A DNA stretch of 64,000 nt from Chryseobacterium sp. SORGH_AS_0447. GTDB lineage: Bacteria > Bacteroidota > Bacteroidia > Flavobacteriales > Weeksellaceae. Of this stretch, positions 33,806 to 43,346 are shown piece by piece. The stretch lies in contig NZ_JAUTAR010000001.1 of NCBI RefSeq assembly GCF_030818695.1, positions 2,970,501-3,034,500 of the forward strand, read 5' to 3'. The position numbers were made by a program, and so were the translations under genes. The stretch's first letter is position 1; the number at the start of each line of letters is the position of its first letter. The notes under the pieces were generated by a model. The model did no database searches and was not told the origin of the DNA. It was given only the letters and a program-made list of their open reading frames with translations.

Positions 33806-35539
33806 TTGAAACTCCTTACACACCATATTACTTTTCTATTTTTATTTTCTGCGGTAATTTATATACACGGGCAGAATTTAAAAATTACTGATAATTCTAC
33901 TTTTGGGGATATTCGTAAGTATTATGAAGATTTACCTGAGAATGACAAACAGGCATTACCTTATGTAAATGTTTATCTGAAAAAAGCCAAAAAAGAAAAT
34001 GATTATATTGAAATACTCCAAGGCTATCAGGATGCGATCTATTTTTCCAGGAATAAATTTCAAAAACTAAAATATGCAGACCGCTGTGTAAGCTATATAC
34101 TGAAATCAAAAGATCAAAAGCTTATCAGTAAAGCTTATCTTGAAAAAGGTGTTATTTATTACTTTTTTTATAAACAATATCAACCTGCATTAAATGAATA
34201 CCTTAAAGCTTATGAACATTCTGAAAATATTGATGATGAATTTTTAAGATATCGGATTATCTATCATCTGGGTGTAGTTAAAAGCTATCTGGGATACTAC
34301 AACGAAGCTTTAAAACTGTTTAAAAAATGCTCAGCGTATTTTGAACCGCTTACAAAATCCAGAATTCATCCTAATCTTATTTTTAATAACAGAAAAGGAT
34401 ATCTGAACAGTCTGCATCAACAGATTATCTGCTACAGGCATCTGAAAAACTATTCAAAAAGTGATTCATTAATTCGACATGGCTTATCATTGTTACAATC
34501 ATCTGATGGGTTTGATCTAGAGAAAGCATATTTTATCAAATGCCTTGGTATTTCCTGTTTTGAAAGACAGAAGTATCAAAAAGCTATTCAAAACCTTGAC
34601 CTTGCACTGCCGGAACTGAGAAAGATTGATGATTTCACAGGAACTTCCCTCAGCTATTATTACATTGGCAAATCTTATGAAAAAATGCATAAGGATAATC
34701 TGGCAGTTGATTTTTTCATCAAAGTAGATTCTGTTTTTCAAAAAGAAAAATTTATTATCCCTGAAGTAAGAGGTAATTACGAAAGCCTTATTAATTATTA
34801 TCATAAAGTAAATATCCCGGAAAAAGAATTATACTATACCAAGCAATTACTAAAGGCAGATAGCATCATAAATAAAGATTTTCGGCACCTCTCTGATAAA
34901 ATCCATAAAGAATATGATACAAAATCTTTACTGGGAAGACAAAAGGAATTGGAGAGCAAAAACTCTATCGGTTTCATTGTTTTAATGATTTCTTCCGCAC
35001 TTATTATTATTTTAATTACTGTTCTATTACATAGAAAAAAGAAAGAGAAGGAAATTCAGCACAAATATACTGAACTGGAAAAAAGAATTATTCACCAAAA
35101 TCGGTCACCTGAAAAAACATCCGTACTATCCTGTTCCGTTAAAGAAAATAAAACCGGAGTTCCCAACGCTGTAATTAATGATATTCTAGAAAAGCTTAAC
35201 GATTTTGAAAAAAGAAAAGGTTTCATAAAAAAAGGACTTACCCAACAAGAACTGGCTAAGAGCTTTAACACAAATACAAGTTACCTTTCGCAAGTGATCA
35301 ATGAATCAAAAGGCAGAAATTTTAATAGATATATCAATAAATTACGGATAAAATATATTACTCAGGAATTATATCACAATCCTAAATATCTGGATTATAC
35401 TATAGAAGGATTAACTCAAAAATGCGGTATTTCTTCCCGTAAAAGTTTCTCCGATCTCTTTCATGAGATCAATGGTATCCGTCCTACAGATTTTATAAAA
35501 CAAAGGAAAAAGGAACTAGAGGAAAAAACAAATATATAA
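33806..35539 (+). CDS. Membrane-anchored TPR-AraC family regulator
   Basis: 577 aa, starting at TTG with a signal-like first segment (ends IYIHGQ). Residues about 25-385 form TPR-like helices (AYLEKGVIYYFFYKQYQPALNEYLKAYE and others) in the periplasm. One membrane helix (about 391-410) is followed by a coiled coil and a C-terminal AraC HTH (about 470-570: GLTQQELAKSFNTNTSYLSQVINESKG, then TIEGLTQKCGISSRKSFSDLFHEINGIRPTDF). This layout is common in Flavobacteriia and is thought to link a periplasmic signal to transcription. Target unknown. Confidence 0.88.
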   Translation: MKLLTHHITFLFLFSAVIYIHGQNLKITDNSTFGDIRKYYEDLPENDKQALPYVNVYLKKAKKENDYIEILQGYQDAIYFSRNKFQKLKYADRCVSYILKSKDQKLISKAYLEKGVIYYFFYKQYQPALNEYLKAYEHSENIDDEFLRYRIIYHLGVVKSYLGYYNEALKLFKKCSAYFEPLTKSRIHPNLIFNNRKGYLNSLHQQIICYRHLKNYSKSDSLIRHGLSLLQSSDGFDLEKAYFIKCLGISCFERQKYQKAIQNLDLALPELRKIDDFTGTSLSYYYIGKSYEKMHKDNLAVDFFIKVDSVFQKEKFIIPEVRGNYESLINYYHKVNIPEKELYYTKQLLKADSIINKDFRHLSDKIHKEYDTKSLLGRQKELESKNSIGFIVLMISSALIIILITVLLHRKKKEKEIQHKYTELEKRIIHQNRSPEKTSVLSCSVKENKTGVPNAVINDILEKLNDFEKRKGFIKKGLTQQELAKSFNTNTSYLSQVINESKGRNFNRYINKLRIKYITQELYHNPKYLDYTIEGLTQKCGISSRKSFSDLFHEINGIRPTDFIKQRKKELEEKTNI

Positions 35540-35809
35540 TAATTAAGATTTATCAGACAATTAGGGGATTTGAACAAATATCCTAATTGAATATTATTTG
35601 CAGGAACTTTCCGGATCTATCTTTGGTCATTTTTTTATTCATAATATATCGACCTTAAGTTTAATCTACTTCTGAAATTTAGATTGTTTACTTTGTTTTT
35701 GTGCAGTCATCAAAAACTTCATTGCCCTACGGAAACCCGTAAAAACGCCTCTTAAAATATTCCTACCTTTAAAAAACTAAAAACAATTAACAGAAAACGA
35801 TATTACAAT

Positions 35810-35980
35810 ATGGGATTTAGTTACAGAAAAAGGGTAAAACTGATGCCGGGTGTTCATCTGAACATCAGCCAAAAAGGAGTAAATACGACCATCGGCAGAC
35901 GGGGCGCCAGTGTAAATTTCAGCTCAAAGGGAACACGGGTCAATAATTCCTGGGTTTCGCTGTTCAAAAAACTGTTTTAA
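35810..35980 (+). CDS. DUF4236 protein
   Basis: 56 aa. MGFSYRKRVKLMPGVHLNISQKG followed by TIGRRGASVNFSSKGTRVN is the DUF4236 motif nearly complete. Free-standing DUF4236 proteins of this length are common; function unknown. A terminator follows at 20 bp. Confidence 0.85.
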   Translation: MGFSYRKRVKLMPGVHLNISQKGVNTTIGRRGASVNFSSKGTRVNNSWVSLFKKLF

Positions 35981-36000
35981 TTTTATTTGATTTGGAAAAT

Positions 36001-36033
36001 AAAAGGCCGCCTCAAACCTGGGAACGGCCTTTT
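36001..36033 (+). terminator. Terminator of DUF4236 gene
   Basis: AAAAGGCCG pairs with CGGCCTTTT around a 15-nt loop; can act for both strands. Confidence 0.75.
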
Positions 36034-36086
36034 ATGATAATATTGCTTTCCACACTATTTAATTATAACAAAGCAATCTCATACCT

Positions 36087-37886
36087 TTAAATTTCAGGAA
36101 TTTCAATTTCGGATAATGCCTGCATGTTTTCTTTTAACTGTTGATTCCCATTGGCTAAAAACTCAGAAAATTCAGTTTTCGGGAACAGCTCTTCATAATA
36201 CTCAATCCCTTTAAAGAGGTTTTCTCTGAACGTCTTCCATTTTTTAACCTGCGCATTGGTCAGGGCTCCTGAAAAGCCGGTGATTTCTTTTCGAAGATGA
36301 TCAATGTACATTTTTAGTTCGTTGATGAACATATTCGGACGGTCGGCGGTGCCAAGAACATTGTCATTTCCGTAAATATGCTTCACCATTCTCGAAAGGG
36401 AAATTTCTTTATCGAAATAGGCAAGATTCGGTCCAGGGCAGATGACCACGCCCTGCTTCTCCCCTTTTGTTTCCAGATTATTTTCCAGATAGGCGGCATT
36501 CACCAGCCCGACACAGAGGCAGGCTTTTTCAATAATATCGTCTTTTTTCTTCTGATAAAGCGTTGAAGAAATTTGATCTTTCTCCTGTTCCAGTTCCGCA
36601 AATTTGAGGTCCTGGTATTTCTTTGAAGCCGTACAAATCCCTTCTGATGAATATTCCTTGCTTAAAGCCAGCAATTTTTTTGGACATGAGCTTCCGAAGC
36701 GGTTGTCTTTTTGTTTTTCCTGTCGGAGGCGTTCATTCGAAGTTCCTCTTACCGTATTAAAAGGCACGCCCAACGGCGAAAGATTGCTCAGGTAAAAATC
36801 CTTTTCTCTGGATACTGCCAACAGTTTTCTCGTTTCCTCATCTACGGAAGTAGCTTCCGGAACCAGCAGGAACGGCGATCCCCAGCCGACACTTTCAACA
36901 TTGTAATGTTTCAGGAGAAAGATATGTTCTTGGGCAGTCCCTACTCCGCCCTGTACGGTAATGCTCATTTTAAGAGGCTGTACAACGGGATTTTTCCCTT
37001 TTTCTTCCAAAGATCTCACCATCAAAGAATGGGCAGATTCGATAAGCTCCGATTTTCTCTGCTTAAATTCTTCCATGATGGGTCCCAGTAGCAGGCCTTC
37101 CGTGGCAAAAGCATGTCCGCCACAGTTCAGTCCGGATTCTACCCTGTATTCCGAGACCCAGAGCCCTTTTTTGGCCAGGAAATTTCCCTGGATCATTGCT
37201 GAACGGAAATCGCTCACTTTCAGGATGATTTTCTTCTTTAAATTGCCTTGTTCATCAGGATAAAAATCATCGAATTCCTCCAGGTAACTGTATAAACGCG
37301 GATTCATTCCTGCGGAAAGCACTACGGACGACGACAATTTACTGTTGGCAAAACCGCGTAAAGAGGCATGGGCATCGTTATAAATAACAGGGAGCGGCTT
37401 ATGGTGACGGAAGTTTTCCTTATCCACTTTCGTCATGATGTTCACATCAATACTTCCTCTCTGAAAATGGTGATCGATGAAATGTTTAAGGGATGAAGAG
37501 ATGCGTTCTTTACAGTTCAGGAATTGCTGTAGGCCCTCTTTTAGTTCAGAAGTACTGGGAAGCATCTCCATAAAGCTCTGCAAAGCTGTTCTGTTCCTGG
37601 AAACCTCTTCTTTGAAAGCTTCAAACTTTTCATTTACAATATCATCCATCATGTTCAGATACTCCGTAATTCTCCGGGCCCGGTAATCATCGGTCTTCGT
37701 TGAAATACGAGGGTAATTCAGGTTGAATTTTTTACTGTAAAAATTTTTCATTTTTTCTATAATCTCATCATCGATAATAGAAACTACGGATGAAATACCG
37801 TACTGCGCTACACGGATAGGACTGTCTATCGTATAAGCCAATCCCATTACGGGAATATGGAAATTGTGTAAAGGTTTGTTGTTCAT
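36087..37886 (-). CDS. Conserved protein of unknown function with NMO/FabK-like N-terminal strand
   Basis: 599 aa, no signal peptide. It starts HIPVMGLAYTIDSPIRVAQYGISSVVSI, which resembles the first barrel strand of NMO-type flavoenzymes (P...GMa...sp..va..gG..v). Other conserved-looking blocks are SGLNCGGHAFATEGLLLGP (Cys and His as in NMO-type active sites), KMSITVQGGVGTAQEHIFLL and SVGWGSPFLLVPEAT, again like the phosphate-binding end of the barrel. I do not know a named family; a flavin-dependent TIM-barrel role is a guess. It is divergent from a KAS III-like gene, which hints at lipid or polyketide-like chemistry. Confidence 0.75.
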   Translation of the reverse strand: MNNKPLHNFHIPVMGLAYTIDSPIRVAQYGISSVVSIIDDEIIEKMKNFYSKKFNLNYPRISTKTDDYRARRITEYLNMMDDIVNEKFEAFKEEVSRNRTALQSFMEMLPSTSELKEGLQQFLNCKERISSSLKHFIDHHFQRGSIDVNIMTKVDKENFRHHKPLPVIYNDAHASLRGFANSKLSSSVVLSAGMNPRLYSYLEEFDDFYPDEQGNLKKKIILKVSDFRSAMIQGNFLAKKGLWVSEYRVESGLNCGGHAFATEGLLLGPIMEEFKQRKSELIESAHSLMVRSLEEKGKNPVVQPLKMSITVQGGVGTAQEHIFLLKHYNVESVGWGSPFLLVPEATSVDEETRKLLAVSREKDFYLSNLSPLGVPFNTVRGTSNERLRQEKQKDNRFGSSCPKKLLALSKEYSSEGICTASKKYQDLKFAELEQEKDQISSTLYQKKKDDIIEKACLCVGLVNAAYLENNLETKGEKQGVVICPGPNLAYFDKEISLSRMVKHIYGNDNVLGTADRPNMFINELKMYIDHLRKEITGFSGALTNAQVKKWKTFRENLFKGIEYYEELFPKTEFSEFLANGNQQLKENMQALSEIEIPEI

Positions 37887-38357
37887 TATTATATGAATTA
37901 AATAAGTACATACCTCTAAATTCCCATCAACTGATTCACTGACGCAAAAATACCGGTTTCAAAGCAATTATGCATCAAATAATAAATGATTTCACGAAAT
38001 ATGTTTAAAATCATCTATCAGAGCGGTTATTATTTGTTGAGTTTTTAGAACACCTTAAAATCCATTTGAATCGGATAGAGATAATTACAATTTATCTTTT
38101 TCATAAAAGCTTTTACTACTGTATAAATTATTTTAGATTAAATGAATTTAAGGATCAATCTATTTAATCATATGTAATTAATAATTTAAAACTTCTCAAA
38201 AAATAACACCATTTTTTAGAAAACAATTATTTTAAAATATTTTATTATGCAAATCTTTATTAATTTTACTTAAATTCTAATAAAAAATACAATTTAAAAT
38301 TTATAATCAGTACATTTACGTTAAAATTCACTTAAACTGACTGAAATTAAAGTATAC
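37887..38357. other. Long AT-rich divergent promoter region
   Basis: About 470 bp, strongly AT-rich, between the divergent 599-aa protein gene and the KAS III-like gene. No gene. No clear operator palindrome noted. Confidence 0.45.
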
Positions 38358-39416
38358 ATGACAAGTAAAATCACCGGCACAGGTAATTACATACCCAATG
38401 AAACCATTACCAATCTTTTTTTCAACAACCATATTTTTCTGGACGAACAAGGTGCCCTTTTAAAAGACGATAACGCTTCCATCACCAGCAAACTTCAGAA
38501 AATTACAGGCATCGAAGAAAGAAGATATGCAGGCAGTGACCAGGTAACTTCGGATCTGGGACTCATTGCGGCGGCTGCCGCCATCGAAGACGCTGGGATA
38601 GATCCTGAAACTCTTGATTACATTATCTTTGCCCATAATTTCGGTGACGTACGTTTCGGTACGGTACAGTCTGATGCCGTTCCCAGTCTTGCTGCGAGAG
38701 TAAAGCATTTCCTGAAAATAAAAAATAACTTCTGTGTAGCCTACGATGTACTTTTCGGATGCCCGGGATGGATCGAAGGAATGATCCAGGCCAATGCATT
38801 TATTAAATCCGGGATTGCCAAAAAATGCCTCGTGATCGGTGCAGAAACCCTTTCAAGGGTGGTCGATATTCACGACAGGGACAGCATGATTTATGCAGAC
38901 GGAGCCGGAGCGGTAATTTTGGAAAGCAGTGAGGACGGATCGGGAATTTTATCCCATCTTTCCGCTTCGCATACTTTTAAAGAAAAGGATTATTTGTATT
39001 TCGGGAAGTCGTATAACAACGAAAGCTGCCCGGATACCCGGTACATAAAAATGGACGGAAGGAAGATCTACGAATTTGCTTTGGTTAATGTCCCGGAAGC
39101 CATGAAAGAATGTCTGGATAAAAGCGGATATTCGATCGATCAGTTAAATAAAATCATCATCCACCAGGCGAATGAAAAGATGGATGAAGCCATCGTCAAC
39201 CGGTTTTACCAGCTTTACGGCAAAACAGCTCCAGCTGATATTATGCCGATGGTCATCAGCAAGCTTGGCAACAGCAGTGTAGCCACCATTCCTTCCCTGC
39301 TGACAATGATCCTAAAAGAAGAGCTCGAAAATCACGAGATTAAAGAAGGGGATATTGTCCTTTTTGCATCAGTAGGTGCCGGCATGAATATCAATGCGAT
39401 CGTATATAAATTTTAA
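38358..39416 (+). CDS. 3-oxoacyl-ACP synthase III-like enzyme
   Basis: 352 aa. The FabH catalytic triad is complete: C135 in VLFGCPGW, H269 in IIIHQANEKM and N305 in LGNSSVATI. The C-terminal VLFASVGAGMNINAIV is the family ending (GaG..wga.....). The segment around 20-45 is longer than in housekeeping FabH. Catalyses decarboxylative condensation of an acyl-thioester with malonyl-ACP or a related acyl transfer. Context with a divergent unknown protein suggests a dedicated lipid or secondary-metabolite role rather than the housekeeping one; that is inference. Confidence 0.88.
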   Translation: MTSKITGTGNYIPNETITNLFFNNHIFLDEQGALLKDDNASITSKLQKITGIEERRYAGSDQVTSDLGLIAAAAAIEDAGIDPETLDYIIFAHNFGDVRFGTVQSDAVPSLAARVKHFLKIKNNFCVAYDVLFGCPGWIEGMIQANAFIKSGIAKKCLVIGAETLSRVVDIHDRDSMIYADGAGAVILESSEDGSGILSHLSASHTFKEKDYLYFGKSYNNESCPDTRYIKMDGRKIYEFALVNVPEAMKECLDKSGYSIDQLNKIIIHQANEKMDEAIVNRFYQLYGKTAPADIMPMVISKLGNSSVATIPSLLTMILKEELENHEIKEGDIVLFASVGAGMNINAIVYKF

Positions 39417-39422
39417 AAACAA

Positions 39423-39455
39423 AACCCGGGATCCGTTAAATAATGGTCCCGGGTT
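39423..39455. terminator. Bidirectional terminator
   Basis: AACCCGGGA pairs perfectly with TCCCGGGTT around a 15-nt loop, between two convergent genes. Confidence 0.75.
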
Positions 39456-39510
39456 ATATTCTATCTTTCAGAATTTAGAACTCCTACAATTTTCTAGTAA
39501 AAAATTCTCT

Positions 39511-40515
39511 TTAGCTTATCTGACTTTTTCCTGAGGATCTGCCTTTTAAAAACATATAGGTTAATCCCAATCCAAGTCCGGTAAGTAAGGCAATTTTTGT
39601 TTTCCTGGACGGAACCGGAAGAATGGTTTCCCCGTAGATCCGGTGAGGCTGCGGCGAAGGCTGCATGACGTTTCCGGAATCCGAAGGCGCATTTTTCAGC
39701 TTCATCATCAGCCTCATTCCCGCAGAAGCGGTATTGATTACCGGTTTCGGAAAGAATTTATACATTCCGGTAAGTAGTCTTGACATCACATCCGGGAACA
39801 TTTCTTTTCTCGGGTTCTTTGCCAGTTCCACCATTTTTGCAGCAGTATCTCTCGGGTCAGCCGCAAAAGGCGGAATTTTAAAATCCAGTCCGGAATATTT
39901 TGCCGAATGCATATTTCCCGTAGAACGCTGAATCTGAGGATAGATATTGCAGATATACACTTCCGGGAAATCTGAAATTTCCCCATGAAGGCATTCCATC
40001 ATCCCGCGGATCCCGAATTTCGTTGCAGAGTATACCGCACTGTACGGCGCCGGCATAAATCCGCCGATGGATATATTATTGATTAAAATTCCTTCGTTCT
40101 GTTTTTTGAAAACCGGCAGCACACTGTAAGCTCCGTGCATATAGCCGAAAAGATTGGTTTTGATCACCTGTTCGTTCAGATCCATCGGGATGTCCTCAAA
40201 TTTACCGCTGGCCATAACGCCCGCATTGTTGATCCAGATATCGATTCTCCCGTTAAACTGCAAAGCCTTATTGGCGAGGTTCTGTACTTCACTTGCAACA
40301 GAAACGTCCGTCGGAACAGCCATTGCGGAGACTTCAAGGTCGCGGCATAAAGCTACCGTTTCTTCCAGAGCTTCTTTTCCCCGGGCTGCGACTACAATAT
40401 TACAGCCTTCGAGGGCAAACGCTTCGGCCGCCGCTCTTCCTACGCCGCTGCTTCCTCCGGTGATAACCACCGTTTTTCCCCTGAGGCTTTGCTCTAATTG
40501 ATCTTTTGATTTCAT
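39511..40515 (-). CDS. Short-chain dehydrogenase with C-terminal extension
   Basis: 334 aa. The cofactor motif is TGGSSGVGRA (near 19-28), with NNAG at about 95 and the catalytic SIGG...YSATK. The first 250 residues are a classical SDR; the extension (about 250-334) ends in a hydrophobic stretch TKIALLTGLGLGLTYMFL, possibly a membrane anchor. The NADP(H)-dependent alcohol/ketone substrate is unknown. Convergent with the KAS III-like gene. Confidence 0.88.
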   Translation of the reverse strand: MKSKDQLEQSLRGKTVVITGGSSGVGRAAAEAFALEGCNIVVAARGKEALEETVALCRDLEVSAMAVPTDVSVASEVQNLANKALQFNGRIDIWINNAGVMASGKFEDIPMDLNEQVIKTNLFGYMHGAYSVLPVFKKQNEGILINNISIGGFMPAPYSAVYSATKFGIRGMMECLHGEISDFPEVYICNIYPQIQRSTGNMHSAKYSGLDFKIPPFAADPRDTAAKMVELAKNPRKEMFPDVMSRLLTGMYKFFPKPVINTASAGMRLMMKLKNAPSDSGNVMQPSPQPHRIYGETILPVPSRKTKIALLTGLGLGLTYMFLKGRSSGKSQIS

Positions 40516-40579
40516 TTTGTGATGGGTCTTTTTGATTAATTACCTAAAAGCCACCTATTTTTATGCCAATAAGAGACTT

Positions 40580-41375
40580 TCACGATTATATTTTCTCTTG
40601 TAGATTACACAGATATTCAAAGATAATAGCATATATTTTGCGCCGTACATAGATTCTATAGCATTTACATTTATTTACACGCTTAAACACCCTGTTTGTC
40701 ATTCCGGAGGAATCCAATCATAGTATTAGCGATAAGCATTAAAGTTTAACTCATATTAGTACGGAAAAAAGAAAGAATCTCCCACAGATCTGCTCAGATT
40801 TTCACAGATGATAGCGCATAATTTGTGTTGTATACATATTCTATTGCGTTTACATTTATGTACAAAGTCAAACACCCTATTTGTCATTCCGGAGGAATCC
40901 AATCATAGTATTAGCGATAAGCATTAAAGTTTAACTTCGATTTGTACGAAGGAAGGAAGGAAGGAAGGAAGAATCTCCCACAGATGGCAAAGGTTTTCAT
41001 AGATAATAGCGCATAATTCTTCCTGTATATGGATTCTATAGCTATTATATTTATGTATAAACTCAAACACCCTGTTTGTCATTCCGGAGGAATCCAATCA
41101 TAGTATTAGCGATAAGCATTAAAGTTTAACTTCGATTTGTACGAAGGAAGGAAGAATCTCCCACAGATTGCAAAGGTTTTCATAGATAATAGCGCATAAT
41201 TCTTCCTGCATATGGATTCTATAGCTATTATATTTATGTATAAACTCAAACACCCTGTTTGTCATTCCGGAGGAATCTAAACATAGTATTAGCAATAAGT
41301 ATGAGCTTCGCCCAGATTTATATGGACGAAGAAAAACCTCCCACGCATGTACAGATTTTCATAGATGATAGAGTA
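40580..41375. repeat. Degenerate tandem repeat array, about four units of 180-196 bp
   Basis: Four units share a core of about 68 bp starting near 40685, 40869, 41065 and 41247. Each core contains the small palindrome ATTCC-GGA-GGAAT and the word AGTATTAGCGATAAGCATT. Units are joined by CTCCCACAGAT...TTTTCA(T/C)AGAT blocks. Between units 2 and 3 a GAAG microsatellite is longer (40948-40971) than in the following unit, which explains the different spacing. A partial fifth block begins near 41333. No gene fits the 1.16-kb gap. Confidence 0.85.
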
Positions 41376-41632
41376 ATCTAAAACTCCACTCAGCACCAGA
41401 ATTATTGCTGCTTAATAGTATAAAAATCAAAGATTTACCTCATTTTTTTTATATTAACTAAAGGAATTCGCGAACCTCTCCGAGGTTCTTAAAAACTTTT
41501 GAGTGCTTTCTTATCATACACAATTCAGCTTTATTATACATTACAACCATCTTTTGTGACTTTTGTGGTAAAAAAAAATTTCTGCGGACTAATCAAATTT
41601 TCACGGATGATGGCATAACTACGATAAATAAA

Positions 41633-41660
41633 AAAGCTGCTTCCAGTAGGAAACAGCTTT
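41633..41660 (-). terminator. Terminator of the MFS gene
   Basis: AAAGCTG-CTTCC pairs with GGAAA-CAGCTTT around a short loop, 22 nt after the stop on the minus strand. Confidence 0.7.
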
Positions 41661-41682
41661 GATAATTATAAAAATTAAAGAC

Positions 41683-43104
41683 TTAGTGTCCGGATTTGGC
41701 ATCGGCCTCCTGCTTTACGTGGCCCAGATATTTGGTACAGTAAGCACCGAAAATCAAGATAACCACATAGCAGAACACCGGAATAATAAAGGAATGCTGC
41801 ACCCCGAAATGATCGGCCAGGAAACCCTGGAAAATCGGAACGATCGCACCGCCCAGAATGGCCATAACCACCAGTGATGAACCCTGACTGGTATATTTCC
41901 CCAGTCCTGAAATGGCTAATGTATAAATATTAGAAAACATGATCGAGTTGAAAATCCCGATTCCTAAAATACTATACATCGCTAACGCCCCATGATTCAG
42001 CATGGCAGAAATCAACAGCAATACATTCACCGCGGCAAAAATAGAAAGGGTTCTTGCCGGAGCCGATTTCCCGATGAAGAAGGCGATAAAATTTAAAGCA
42101 ATGAATACAAGGAAAAAGCTGATCTGCGAAAAGGTAAGATCCACAATGCTGAAGATCACCAAAAAAACCGCAGCCGCAGCGCCCAGCATATACAGTGCTT
42201 TCTTCCCCTGGCTGATGGAATGGTTAAGTGAAATGGCTCCCAGGAAACGGCCGATCATCGCGCCGCCCCAATACAGGGAAAGATAATTTTTGCTTACCAC
42301 TTCAGAAAGATTCATGACCTGAGGCTGCTCCAGGAAACTGATGATAAAGCTTCCTACCGCCACTTCCCCGCCTACATAGCAGAACATGGCCAGCACCCCG
42401 AATTTCAGGTGATTATGCTGCAAAGCGCCGAAACCCTTTACCACTTCTTCTCCCGCTACTTTAAAGTCCGGAAGCTTAACCCTTGAAATAATCAGAGCAA
42501 CCAGCAATAAGATGCCCGCAAAGATCAGGTAAGGAATCTTGGTGGCAGCGGCTGAAAAAGATCCGTCCGGTGCAGAAAAAAGCTCAAAAATCAGGTGACC
42601 GCCCAAAACAGGCGCAATCGTCGTTCCGAAAGCATTAAAAGCCTGCGTCATATTCAGACGGCTTGAGGCAGAATCTTCAGGTCCCAAAAGGGAAACATAA
42701 GCATTCGCCGTGATCTGCAGTACCGTAAATCCAAGCCCCAAAATAAACAGCGCTCCTAAAAACAAAGGATAGGAAACCAGGCTTGCCGCCGGATAAAAGA
42801 GCACGCAGCCCAGTGCCGCCAGAAAAATCCCGAAAAGAATTCCTTTCTTGTATCCCACTTTATCGATCGGATCGCCGCTGGTGGTCGAGATTAAAAAATA
42901 AATCAGGGAGCCGATAAAATAAGCTCCGAAAAAACAGAACTGTACCAGCATCGATTCAAAGAACGTCAGGCTGAACAGCTGTTTGAGGTAAGGAATGAGG
43001 ATGTCATTCATACACGTGATGAATCCCCACATAAAAAATAAAAGCGTAATGGTAATCAGCGGAACGGTATAGCTCCGGCCTTTGGTCTTCACTTCATTGA
43101 TCAT
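41683..43104 (-). CDS. MFS sugar transporter, FucP/GluP-like
   Basis: 473 aa with about 12 membrane segments. The N-terminus PLITITLLFFMWGFITCMNDILIPYLKQLF is the signature of the FHS (fucose/glucose-galactose: H+ symporter) family; GPEDSASSRLNMTQAFNAFGTTIAPVLGG is its second hallmark. Imports a monosaccharide across the inner membrane. As last gene of the GH3/esterase/GH3/receptor cluster it probably takes up the glucose-like product of those enzymes. A 242-bp gap separates it from the GH3 gene, so it may have its own promoter. Confidence 0.92.
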   Translation of the reverse strand: MINEVKTKGRSYTVPLITITLLFFMWGFITCMNDILIPYLKQLFSLTFFESMLVQFCFFGAYFIGSLIYFLISTTSGDPIDKVGYKKGILFGIFLAALGCVLFYPAASLVSYPLFLGALFILGLGFTVLQITANAYVSLLGPEDSASSRLNMTQAFNAFGTTIAPVLGGHLIFELFSAPDGSFSAAATKIPYLIFAGILLLVALIISRVKLPDFKVAGEEVVKGFGALQHNHLKFGVLAMFCYVGGEVAVGSFIISFLEQPQVMNLSEVVSKNYLSLYWGGAMIGRFLGAISLNHSISQGKKALYMLGAAAAVFLVIFSIVDLTFSQISFFLVFIALNFIAFFIGKSAPARTLSIFAAVNVLLLISAMLNHGALAMYSILGIGIFNSIMFSNIYTLAISGLGKYTSQGSSLVVMAILGGAIVPIFQGFLADHFGVQHSFIIPVFCYVVILIFGAYCTKYLGHVKQEADAKSGH

Positions 43105-43346
43105 AACAGTTATTTTTTTAAAGGCGTTAAAGATAGTCTGTTTTACCGATAAAAACTCAATTTGAGATATTAAATTTCGTCAGGCTTATCATATTTTTTA
43201 AGTAAATAAAACTTTCAAAACCGACCGTCTCAAAACAAGCATCTCTACAAACTAAAATGTCTTCATTAAAAACAAGCCCCGCAGGTTTTACAGATTAGCA
43301 GACTTTATCATCAATTTGCAAAACATCTATCCTGTAGGGCATGAAT

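Noticed and set aside
40580..41375. CRISPR array in the repeat cluster
   Set aside because: Repeats are about 68-180 bp, imperfect, and the joining DNA is itself repeated rather than unique spacers; no cas genes nearby.
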